Source of the DNA: Rostratula benghalensis
Lineage: Eukaryota; Chordata; Aves; Charadriiformes; Rostratulidae
Assembly (NCBI GenBank): GCA_013399305.1
Contig: VXAI01000198.1
Coordinates: 616,061-680,060, forward strand
Direction: 5' to 3'
Length of the DNA stretch: 64,000 nt
The notes under the pieces were generated by a model. The model was not told where the DNA came from and made no database searches. It was given only the letters and a program-made list of their open reading frames with translations. Both the position numbers and the translations under genes were made by a program. Below are positions 29,001 to 41,000 of the stretch, piece by piece. How positions within the stretch are numbered: position 1 is the first letter of the stretch; every line of letters begins with the position of its first letter.

Positions 29001-32000
29001 GGAGAAAGCACATTATTGATCAAATGGGGGTCTGGTCACACTTCCTCAGGTTTACTTTAAGCTATTTCAGAGAGTTTGGGCCAAGCACAAAGGTGGCAGG
29101 AGGTGGCCCTGGTGTGAATGGTGACACCCCTTGCGGCTGTGGCCGTCCCAAAGGATGTGGCTCATTGTGTGCTGACATGAAGGACGTTGAGCTGAGTTAC
29201 CAATTTCTGAATTATTAATAACTCAGTGCTATTACTATTTAGTAATATGCTGCAAAATTTTTTTCCCTTTTTTTTTTTTTTTTTTTCCTGGAATCCTTTT
29301 GAAAGGCTCTTATTCCCGTGTCTGATGAACCCTGCCTATCTCCCTAGATATTTTGTCTCCCAACAAGAAGGCACAGTGTCACAGCTCTAACAGTGTATCT
29401 GTCTGCCACAGCGAGCTCACCCCTGCTCACAGACCAGGCATTTTCACTTGGAAGAATATGTAGCATTTTAAATTCATGACTTCTTTAGCTGAAACACCTC
29501 AAACTGAAGAACCGCAGATAACTGCAAGCCTTCACATTTCACTCTTCTGTCACTACAGCTCCCGGGGGGGTCTTTGGGTCAGGAGGTGCCCGTGGTACTC
29601 GGTGTTGTGTCGGTGTCCCCATGTGCTGGTGTGGGCAGTGCTGCTGGCTCTGCCAACCGTAGTGATCAGAAAAACAGTAGCTCCTACTTCATCGCCTGAA
29701 ACTTCATCATAACCTTCATTAATCCGGGTTTGTTTTCCATGGCAATATTTTCCAAAACTTGTTTTCCACTTTCATTAGCTGTGCCAACACCCCCTGATCA
29801 CTGCTGCTGTTCGTGCCGAGCTTTCCGTCACCTCTCGAAACCTTTAGTTGAGTGCCGAGATTTCGGGTCGCTGGCTGTTACAGCTGTAGGTTGTTGTGTT
29901 GGCTGGTTGTGAGAAGGCTGTTCCCGCAGAGCAGGGCACAGACCTGGTGTTTTCAGTGAAATTGCAGAAGCTCTGTCTCGTGTCTTCGATCTCTAGCTTG
30001 TTTTAGTTCCCGGAGTTATTGTATGTACCTTCCCATAAACACCAAAGACGGACTGTTTGGCTAAAACCCAACCCAAGTGAAGACTGTGCTGGAGAGAGGT
30101 GTGTTTCAAAAGCCTGCTTGCCCTCAGCTGGATTCCAGCTTTTTGTTTCGCTCTGTTCCTGGTGTCTGTTTCTGAAGCCGATCTCTGGAGTCAGAACGTG
30201 TTGTCTGCAACCACAGCACCAGCTGGCAAATAGCGTGGAACTGAATGTGAAAATAAAACATTGGAAAGAGGAAAAAGTCTTGGTTTCGTTACTTTTTCTG
30301 TTGGTTCGGTTGAGCATCTTGCTGTGCCTCAGAAATGCAAGGAATCGTATAATGGAAACCTTTCTCCTTCTTCAGGTTCTGTAGAAAAGAAGCAACAGAG
30401 AAGATCGATTCGAACCCGCTCAGAGTCTGAGAAATCCACTGAAGTTGTGCCAAAGAAGAAGATCAAAAAGGAGCAGGTTGGCTTCCTCCATGTAGAGAGT
30501 TAAAATATATTGTATTCATAAATGTTGTGGCTTATATTGGTGCCTTTTTATTTTTCTCCATTTTTCCCCATCGGGTTTCGTTTTGGACTATCCTTCATGA
30601 AATCCCCTTGTCAATACATTGCTGTGACTCTGCTACTGGCACCTTCCCAGTATCAGTCAGGCTTTGGAAGTGGGAACGCAATGATGCAAGACTCCTAACG
30701 ACCCTGCCTTCTTTGCCTTGAGATTTCTGTTCTGAGCAAAGTGATTTTGTTTCAGCCATTTCTATTTGATGGAATTGCCACCAGGTTCCTTTCCTTTTGC
30801 TCTTGATTTAGCTGCTGGTTTGTACTGAGGTTTTGCTTTTCAAATGAAGTTAGACTGATTAACCTGACCACTTTTGAAAATGGACTTTAAGGATGATTTA
30901 ACCTAAGGTGAATAGTCAGACTTTTCTGTGGGCAGACGTCAGCAAAACACATCTTCTGGGATATACTTTTTTTTTTTTTTTCCTTAAGTAGATCTAACAT
31001 GTACAGGGCATTCCTTTAATCTGGATGTCAGACAGACAAATGTTGTTGCTTTAAAAAAAAAATGACGAAAAAATTCTGCGTGGAAACGAGTAGGGAAGTT
31101 CAGTGGATGGACGTTAATATTAAAAACTGAATACACTTTTTTAACAAGTTTGTCAAAGTTGTTGGTTCTTTTCCTTCCGTGGTTGATTTTCCCTCTTCAA
31201 GGGCCTCTCCACTCAAAACCTGAGAATTTCATATAAAATATTTCACAGTGTAGCTTCTACCAGTGAGAGTTTTTTTAAAAGGGACAGTCAGGCTAAAGAT
31301 TTATATGGGAAGGGGAAAAATTGTTTATATCTTGTTTATTTTAATTTATTCTTTGCCCTTTACGCTTTGTTTTGCACTTCAGTCACGTCAGAAATTGAAA
31401 GTGGAGCCAGTTGCTATTTTTTTCCTTTTTCCATGTTTTCCTTTTGCTGCCGTAGCGTTTCCATCTGCCTTCAGCAGGGAAGGCTCTAATCCGTGCAAGT
31501 TTCTTGCTGAAACTTTAAAGCATAGATGTGGGGTGTGAGGTCCCTGACGCGGTCCCTCAGGCTCCTGGCGGGAGGTGTTGCAGCCTCCTCGTTTGCAAAT
31601 GAGTTCTTTCCTGCTTGTAAATGTTTCTTAATTTAACCAAGGTATAAGAACCAACAATATGAACTTCACGATCCCAGTTAGCTTTGCTTGCTTATATTAT
31701 CCAGCTAACTAAGACTACGACCGTTAAAGTGCTTTTCTCAGGAAAAGTATGAGTAAAAATTAAACCGAGGTGCACTGTAATGCGCTTACCCTTGAATGTA
31801 TTAAGTTATATTAAAAAAAAAAAAAAGGAAAAAAATCTTACTAACTTCTTACAATTATGCAACAATATTTGTTACCCAAAGTCAAGTTTTCTTGCAACTG
31901 ATTCCCAAATTAGTCTGCAACGACTTGGTATAAAATTATAACTGGAACGAGTACAATTAATGGGAAAAACAAACTGTTAATGCTACTGTTACAGTGACTA

Positions 32001-35000
32001 GTGGAGAAATAAAAGTGATTGTTTAGATTTTATATTTGTATTACGAAATGTATCCTATACAAATCCTTCTATTGTATGTTTTTACCTATTGTACAACAAA
32101 ATAAAATATTTTTTAAAAAAATTATAGAATAATCCTTAAATATTTACTAAATGTGTTTCTACATGCATATGTAACCGCATTGTAAAGAAGTAACTTGTAA
32201 TTCTTAACCTTAAAACCAGGATTTTAGGCAACAGCTTTCTCCTATAAATATTGTTCAGTCGCCAAATTCTCCCGTGGCCCGAGGCCATTGCCAGAGCAGG
32301 TTCTAGCCCGGCCCGGCCCACAGAGGACCGAGAACTCGCAGCGCTTTTGCAGGACCCTAGATTTTCTGCTCCAGCGTGGCCTGGCGCTGCGTTTCCAGCT
32401 GGATGGAGCCCTGCGAGGCTGCGCGTCCCCTGGCCCCGCGCCCCCCTCGCAGGGCTCCATCCAGAGCCGGGCTCTTCCCGCGGCTCCAGCGCCCGCCGGG
32501 GGGAAGCGCCTTCGGTGGCAGCGACGCCTTTGGTGTCACTCAGCCGAGCGTCAGCCCTCTTTGAGGGCAGGTTGTGCTCACACAGGTGTGGGGTTGTACC
32601 CCTGGACACCCCGAGAGCTGTCCCATCCTGTCACCTCCGTGCCCCAGGGAGGGGGGGGGAAACTGTGGGGCTGCCCTCGGGCGCCCGGCGTAGGCAGTGG
32701 GGCTGGCCCCGGGGCCAGAGGCTCACGCTGGGACAGGGAGCACAGGCCCCAGCCGAGCTGAGAGATGCTAATGGCTAAACTGACCTGTTTGCTTTTTGGG
32801 ACTAGGGAGACAAATTCCTCTGGTTTTTAACTTTGGATTTTCCTATTCAAACAGGTTGAAATGGTTCCCCTGACAGCGGTGAAGACGGGACTGCAGAAAG
32901 GTGAGTTACATGCGAAAATAACCGTGATTTAAAGGTCCTGGCTCATCAGACTGCAGCCCTGGGGGTTGCTCTCTGGAATCCACTGGGGTCAGAATGCGTT
33001 CTGGGGACGAACATGGGAAATGCTGAACTTAATTTCTCTTGGGAGGATTTTCTGGGTTTGGCTGTTGTTGGTTGGTTGTGCTTTGGTAGTTGGAGAGAGT
33101 GTTTGTTGATGTCCTCTAAGTATTTGATAGAAGTCCTTCTTCTGGACATTCCTTAAGTAAAAAAAAAAACCCACCCTAACAAGTCCTTGCTTAGCCATAC
33201 TTTAAAGATGAAGGATGCGGAGGTGATCTCCTAAGGGTTTATGCTTTGTTACAGACAGTTAGGTAGCTCCCTCCGCTGTGTCAGCACGTTCAGAGGTTTG
33301 CCACAAGGTCTTCCTGAAGCAGTTTTCAGTTCATGAGTTTTTCAGGCAGAATTAAACCAGTGTCAAAGCTGCAAACTTAAGGTTAAGGCCAGGAAATAAA
33401 GTACAGTTTTGGGCCATCTGTCAGCTTTCTTCTTCCTTTATTAGTTTGAAGCAGAGTGTTGAGAACATAGATTAAAACTAATTTCAGAATGTTGTGTTAA
33501 GGTGCCAGCGAGATCTCAGACTCCTGCAAACCTTTGAAGAAGAGGAGCCGTGCCTCCACCGATGTGGAGCTGACGAGCTCCGCGTACAGGGACACGTCCG
33601 ACTCCGATTCCAGGGGACTGAACGATCTACAGGTAAAGGCTTATTGTTTCTCACAGGGGCTCGTGCCTTTACTCTCTTGGTGTAATAGGCTTTTGTCAGC
33701 TGCTGTAAGGCTGAATATGTGACCACTGTGTTTTCTACGAATTTCCCATCTTCTCTTGTCTAAAAATCAAAGCCTAGTCTTTTTCTTTCTAACCTGCTCC
33801 ATTTTATTGCTGGAAAAAATGACACAATTTTTCTTTACAGGTTTTCCTACTTCTTTGTCTGGTGATGCATCAGCTGAGATCGCTGGCTCAGTTCTGTTCT
33901 GGGGAAGGTTGTTAGAATCTTTGGGAGCTGGGAGGTGCTGCTGTGTGTTGGTGTAAATTTGAGAGGTGCCTGGAAAGAGTAAAATGGGTGTTTTCACAGG
34001 TTTTTGCTCCTGCAGGTAACAGGTACGTGGAGAAGGCAGCAGTCCTTGTTTCTGTGTGATGGAGTTGAGCAGCTTTCCGAGCACCTTGTCATATTGAATG
34101 AGCTTTAACTCGTGGTGACCTGGCGGTGGTGTTCAGTGTGTGGCTGATGCCGTGGGTTTCTCTCTCTGTAGGGTAGTTTTGGAAAGCGCTCGGACAGTCC
34201 CTGCGCTGCGGCCGATGCCGATGCCTCTGATGTGCAGTCGGTGGATTCCAGTTTATCCAGGAGGGGAACTGGGACGAATAAAAAAGACACCGTTTGTCAG
34301 GTGAGCGATGGTGCTGTAGGGAGGTGAGTGCTGAGGATGTACTGCCTGTTTCTGTTAGACCTGCCAGGCTTCCCAAATTGCACTGCTTCAGCTTAACCAT
34401 CTCTCACAGTTCGATGTCTCAGATAAAATACCAAGGCCGTTAGGAGATTTTATGTTCCTGAAATGATTCCTAAGCCCTGCATGCTAGAAAGCCCAAAAGC
34501 TAGTGAGTGGTATGTAATCCATACTTGCCAGCGTAAGTAGGAAAAGTAGCTGCTATTTTCTGCTCCATTTGAACATTTCACAGCAGGGCAGGGTCAGAGT
34601 CAGAATTCTCCTGTATTTTGGAGAGAAAATCCTGGAATGTTGTGGGCAGTTTCCTGGCCTGTAGTAAGGGAACGGCCTGCTCTTGATCTTCAGGTGCATG
34701 AGAGAAGCAGGAGTCTGGGTGCATCCTGTAGAGCCTCTCCTGTCTGCTCGTGCTGCAGGAGAGAGGGGGGCAGGAGGTGCTGGGTTTGTCTTCAGCCCCA
34801 CTCTGCCGGGGGGAGCGGGCCAGTTCTCCTGCCTTGCCTTAGCTCTGGAGAGATTTCAGCCAGTTCCTGGTCCACAGTCTGGTTGTTACCTGCCTTTGAG
34901 TACGTGGGGTGCCCTTTGCTCTCTGACCAGCCCTCCCTCTCTCTGTTGAAGATCTGCGAGAGCTCTGGCGAGTCGCTGGTCTCCTGCGAGGGCGAGTGTT

Positions 35001-38000
35001 GCAGCGTCTTCCACCTGGAGTGTCTTGGCCTGAAGGCACTGCCCGAGGAGAAGTTCATCTGCAGCGAGTGTAAAAATGGTGAGTGTGTTCCTCCCTCTTC
35101 TCTGGGGAGCCGTGTTCTGGTCAGGACCAGCCCAGGCAGGGAGTTCCCGGGCTTTGGGAGGGCGTTTGGGTTATTTGGGTGCTGAGGCCAGATTCCCATT
35201 TTCCACTTAGCAAGTACCTGGTAAGGAAAAAAATAATAAATTGTTGAGGTTTTGCTCAGAATAAGGGACTTTTATGTAATTTATTGTAATATCATTATGG
35301 ATGATAGTGACGGGACGAAGCCTGTGTGGCTCAAACTGGTGTAACTCCGTTGGCTTCAGAACGTTTTCTGACAGCCTCTGTGTCTCAAAGAACTGGCCCT
35401 TACAGCTGGGTTCCCCTGTTCCCTCTTTTCCAAGGAGAACACACGTGCTTCTCCTGCAAACTTCCCGGCAAGGACGTGAAGCGCTGCTCCGTCAGCGCCT
35501 GCGGGAAATTCTACCACGAGGCCTGCGTCCGCAAGTTTGCCACCGCGCTCTTCGAGTCGCGCGGGTTCCGCTGCCCCCAGCACTGCTGCACCGCCTGCTC
35601 CGTGGACAAGGACATTCACAAAGCCAGCAAAGGTGAGGGCAGGGCTGGAGGAACCACCGGGGTCTCCTTCCTGAGGACCTGTCTGAGGGTGCCTGGCTGC
35701 ACTGCGCTTGAGTCGCCTTTTGTGCTGGGGTTAAGAGTGGGAGCCAGGGGCTGGAAGTGCAGGGGCAAGGAACGGGGTTTTAAGAGATGGTTGGGAGCAG
35801 CCATTGGAACAGTCACTTTTCCAGAAGAATCCTTTTAGGAATGACCTGAATTAGTTAACATTCTCCAGTCTGCTTGTTTTGTTTAAGAAAATTGCCTGGT
35901 TTTAATCACAGTTTTAAAGTGAAAGTTAACTCTTGACTTTTGTGATTTTTTTTTTTTTTTTTTAAGGTATAAATGTTTCTTTTAACTCCAGTGCTCTGAC
36001 TGGGATAAAAGTCAGCCTTGCCTCTGTCTGTGGTGTCTTCTGCCATGCCCCGGCTGCAGGGTGACCCGGTGCCTGTTTGCGTTTCTGTTGAACAGGTCGC
36101 ATGGTGCGGTGTTTCCGGTGCCCCGTTGCCTATCACTCAGGAGACGGCTGTATCGCCGCGGGGAGCTTGTTTGTGTCATCCCACATTCTCATCTGTAGTA
36201 ACCATTCCAAAAGGAATCACTCCTCATCAGCTGTAAATGTAGGCTTTTGTTTCGTTTGTGCAAGAGGTGAGCACACTTGGTTTGTTGTTTTTTTTCCCCC
36301 CCTGTTTTACAGTTCTGTGGTCACTTGTGCAGTTTAGTGACAAAAATAATGTATTTCGTAAAGAAAAACCAAACTCCCTTAGGGCTCTCTGGGGTTTAGA
36401 AGCTGCTGGGGATTATTTTAATTCTTTTGTGGTCAACAGTTCTCCTGAGAACACCACTTGCTGGTTTGGTGTGTAGTGTTTGATCCTCAGGAGCCGGCAC
36501 CCAGCAGACCTGCTCGTGTTGGCAGCAGGAGACAGCGGGTGCTGAGCCCCCAGGGGTGGGTGCTCTGCTGCTGGTCACTGCTCAGCAGGAGGGAATTCTT
36601 GCCCGCTCACAAACTTGAAACTGTGTAAATTTTGGGGGCTGGCAGGTAGGACTTACTCCCCAACTAGAAAAGCTCATTTTGTTTTGTAACTGCCATCACA
36701 TTTGAGAGGTTTGATAGAAAAGCCATCGGCAGTTCCGTGTGACCCAGGTTCGTGCTGGGGTTTTCCATTTGCTGCAGGTCTCTTGTGGCTGCAGAAGCAG
36801 GCTCAGGAGATTTCCAGCCCCTTGGGTGTGTGTTCTCACAGGTGAGGCTGGAAGCAGGGCCGGGTTCAGGTTTCTGTCATCGCCCCTGGGCTCAGTGCCG
36901 GGTTGGCAATGTCTCCCAGCAGGGTGGCTGTGAGGAGGTCTGTGCTCTGCTCCCTCACGGGGCAGGTCACAGGAGCTGCCTCGCAGTTGTAAAGCTGTGT
37001 TTGTGCTAAGATGTGAACAGAAAGCAACTGCAGGCTCTTGCCCTTGGGCTTATCCTAAATATTTTGTTTTCTGCCAGTTTCAAACCACTGCTCGGCTTTA
37101 GTGGCAGAATACAAACCAGCCAGGTGAATGTCTTTGAAGCTGGGCTTTATTAACCCTCTGGGCAGCTACTGCAGGTGCTTGAAGCTGCCTCAAGGTCCAA
37201 ATATTGTAAAGAGCCTACCCCAGATGATAAATCTGCAGCAGTTTGGTACAGATACACACGAGGGTGAATCTCCTTGGGCATTTTCTTCTCCAAGTTTTGG
37301 CTTCTTACTCTGGGATACAAAGGTATAAAGTAGAGGCCTCCTACTTCTCTTGGGCAGAACCTGATTAAAAGCTTTATGAAAAGGACTGTCTGCTGTTTGG
37401 CATCTGTCTTATCTGTATGGCACAGAAATCAGAGTTCAGGAGTAGGATCCCAGAGCTGAATTATAGCTGGGGACTCTTACTCTTGCTGGAGATGCAGATC
37501 TGCATTGATTTGTAAAAGATAAATCACGGCGGAGGAAAGTTCTCGTGCCTTCCCCGACAATCTGATGTTGTTTCAGTGATTCTCTTTAAACCCCAGTCCG
37601 GCTTCCTCAGGGATAAAACCCCAGAAGTCTGTGTTTCCTCCTGGCAATACGAGTGACCCCTGGCACCCAGGGGACGGGGTGTGCTGTCCTGTGCTTGTGC
37701 TGGCTCTTGGATCTCAGAACATAACAAGTTACAAACCCTGAGCCCTCTGTATTTCACAGCAGCCGGGGACTCCTGCAGAGAATTCCCGTGGGCTTGTCCC
37801 TGGTGGGCATAGAGCAATCAGGAGCTGGTGTGTGTTTAGCAAACAGCCCCGGCCGGGCTGAGCTGAGCCCTCTCTAGTGACATGTGGCAGCGGGAGGGAC
37901 GTGGGGTGAGGACCATGGACGTGGCAGGAGCACGGAGTCCCACCTGGAGAGATCAGGGGCTGAAGGCTGCAGAAATCCCTGGGGTGTGCACCTGAGAGCG

Positions 38001-41000
38001 GTTTCTGCCTCCGTTTTTGCTGGTGTCTGAAGGAGATTTGTATTTAGATGCAAAACACTACTGAAGTGAGAACATGTGTCTTTGGGACAATCTAAAAAAT
38101 ACACAAACTTACTTATATTGAGGTGCTTGAAACGCAGCCTATTTTAAGACTTCCTCTTCACCTTCCAGAAACTTCCTTATAGTTACAGTTAATCTAATTC
38201 TGCACAGGGAGGTCGTGCTTGTGTTGTGAAACCCCCTGAGGACGTGCTCCCTGGGGGAAGGCTGATGCCCTTGTCCCCACAGCTGGGGTTTGGGCACCCC
38301 AGTTTCCCCAGCACCAGGCCACAGCTGATGTCTCTCTTGGCTCTGCTGCTCTGGCTCACAGCCGCTCTGCTCTTCCCGTGACTCGCTGGCCAAATGCTTC
38401 TGACCCGTAGCCATTGGGCTCTCGCTGGGGCTGGCAGCCTCTGGAGCAATGGGGAAGAACCCCTCTTGGTGGAGAAAGCCCCAGGCAGGCAAAGGCCTGG
38501 TTTGAAGTCAGCACTGGGGGAGACCAGGGTGGGTGCCTGCTCCGAGGAGTCACTGGGTGTCCGGGGGAGCTTCCCTGAAAACAAAGGGCGCGGGGCAGAG
38601 CTTTCTCCCTTCTTTCCTCTCTGCTCCCCATTTTTTCCAGTGCCATTATAAAGGCAGACCACTTCCCCAGACAGGATCTGAGCCAGGTTTGCAGTCAGTG
38701 GGACGGGGAGTTCTCGTGTCCAGCGTCTGCTTTGTGGGTTTGTAGCCCCAGCCAGGAGCCGGTGACCGTCACCCCCAGCTCTTCAACCCTCTTGCCTTTT
38801 GCCTTGGGGAGGGAGGGTGGTTCCCACAGATCTAGGATCAGTTGCTTTTCTTGTGCTTTTCCATAAACGCACAAATGAAGGTAGAAGCACAACTGGAACT
38901 CCACTTAGAAGCAGTTATTCATCACAGGGACGTTTTACTTCGGTCTCCCAAACACATAACCTCTTTCTTAGCAAAGAAACTTTCTGTCAGACTTTTTCTT
39001 TTCCTTCATTTTATCTTTTTTCCCATTGGCACAGAAATGCATTAGAGGTGTTCGTTTTGGTTTATTTTTATTTTCTCCTTTTCGGAATCATGGGTAGTTT
39101 CATGGCAACTCATCTCTTTCTGTTTGTTTCGTATAGGGCTGGTAGTGCAGGACCATTCAGACCCCCTGTTCAGTTCATATGCCTATAAGTCCCACTACCT
39201 TCTGAATGAATCAAATCGTGCTGAGTTGATGAAATTACCTATGATTCCTCCTCCTTCGTCAGCTTCCAAAAAGAAATGTGAGAAAGGTAACCAAAATAGT
39301 TTCTTTCTCTTTAATTTACTTTCGCTTTTCCTATTATTTCTCTCTCTTTGAATCAAACGAGAAATGTCTGCTTGCCCAGCACCACTTATTGCTTTTCAGT
39401 GACCTTCACTCATTGGTTATTGTGAGCGTGTGTTCATGTTGTTGGCAATTTCTTTTTTCATTATTATTACAAAAGGGCTTAAAATAATTACTGTCACTAA
39501 ATTCTCCTTGAAAGAGGTTCAGTCTCTTTGGCCAAGGCTAGGCCAGCTCCAGGGCAGCTGCTCAGACAGGGGAGAGGAGGCGAATAGAGCTCGATGTTGT
39601 GCAGTTCAGGATCACCAGCTGCTGAAATTGATTTTTTTTTTTTTTAAACTTTTTTTTTTTTTAATCTGGAAGTGCAGGGGGGATGTTGTGTCTCACACCT
39701 TCAGGGCAGCTTACACCAGGCCTGGGAGAAGCAGGGAATTTTCAGGCTGACCACGGGGGTGTCCCATGTCCATCCCAGGAGGTCAGCAGTGAGGTTATGC
39801 CCATGCTTGTGTCCCTTTGTCCCCAGGGCCGTGTGTGTGTGCGTGTCCCCACCACCAGCCTGTGCCACAGGACCTGCCTTCTGTCCCCTGCAGAGACCCC
39901 CCCAGCTCCAGGGACAGCGAGGGAGCGCTTTATTCTGGTGTGGGTGGTGCTGCAGCACCTCACATACCTCCTGGGGAGATCACTCTTGTCTGCATCAAGT
40001 ACTCAGATGGAATGTTTTATTCCCCTCAGACATTTGATTTCCTGAGAGCGTTCAGAACCGGTGCCCCATTAACTGCTCCAAAGTCGGGTCATTTTGAACG
40101 TTGCTAGACTGATGGCTTTTAGTAGTTCCTGGAATTCCTGAACACAAGAATTATTTTGAGCCCTCTGCTTAGCCTGAGCAATATCTTACTAATGCATCCC
40201 GAGAGCAAAGTCTTGGTTTGTTTTCTCGCTTAGCACCGAAAGTTTTGTGTTTGATTTTGTTTGATTTTTTGCATCTCTTGGCATTTTACCATGTTGGATA
40301 ATGTTTCAGTAATTTACACTGGGGCTGTATTTCCTCTGAAGTAAGACTTGTTAAAAAATTGAAAAAGGCTAAAAATGTTTTAAAGGCTAAAATTTTACTA
40401 GGGGTTTGGGGAGCTCTGGAAAATCCATGTGGTTGGATTTTACAGTTTGTAGCAGAGGAAATACAGTGTTGGTCATGCAACTGATGTGTTTAAGGAATGC
40501 TTATTGTGACATGCAACAACCACTGACTGCAGTGACGTTTTTGAAGGTCTGTAGGTGGATGAGATTTTCTGAGAAATGTTTGAAAGGAGCTATTCATGCT
40601 TCTTCTGATACCGTGTACTCGAAGATTGCTTTAAATACTCTCAAGTCTCTCCCGGGCTTTCCACCTGGGACACACAAACTTGTTATTTTTATTTTATTTT
40701 AAATTACTTATCTATCAAATGTATTTGTTTCATATACTTGCATATATAAAATATTACAATATGTGTCATGCATCAGGTCTTACTGCACGGGGTGCTTTGT
40801 TCACTGAGGGTGGCTCGGAGCTCACACATCTCCCAAATACAGATCTGCCTTGGTCCAAATCAGTGTGAACTTCAGAAATCACCGTTAAGGGCTGTGCTGA
40901 GCTTTCCTCTGTGTGCAAAGCATCTCCTGGGATGGGGACAGCCTGTGCAGAGTCTCGTTACGGACTGCGCTCCTAGCAGTGAACTCCTTGTGGAAGAAAG

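Noticed and set aside
32136..32778. Open frames of 157-175 codons on both strands in the GC island
   Set aside because: High GC keeps all frames open, no family resemblance and no splice context. Reported as a structural finding instead.
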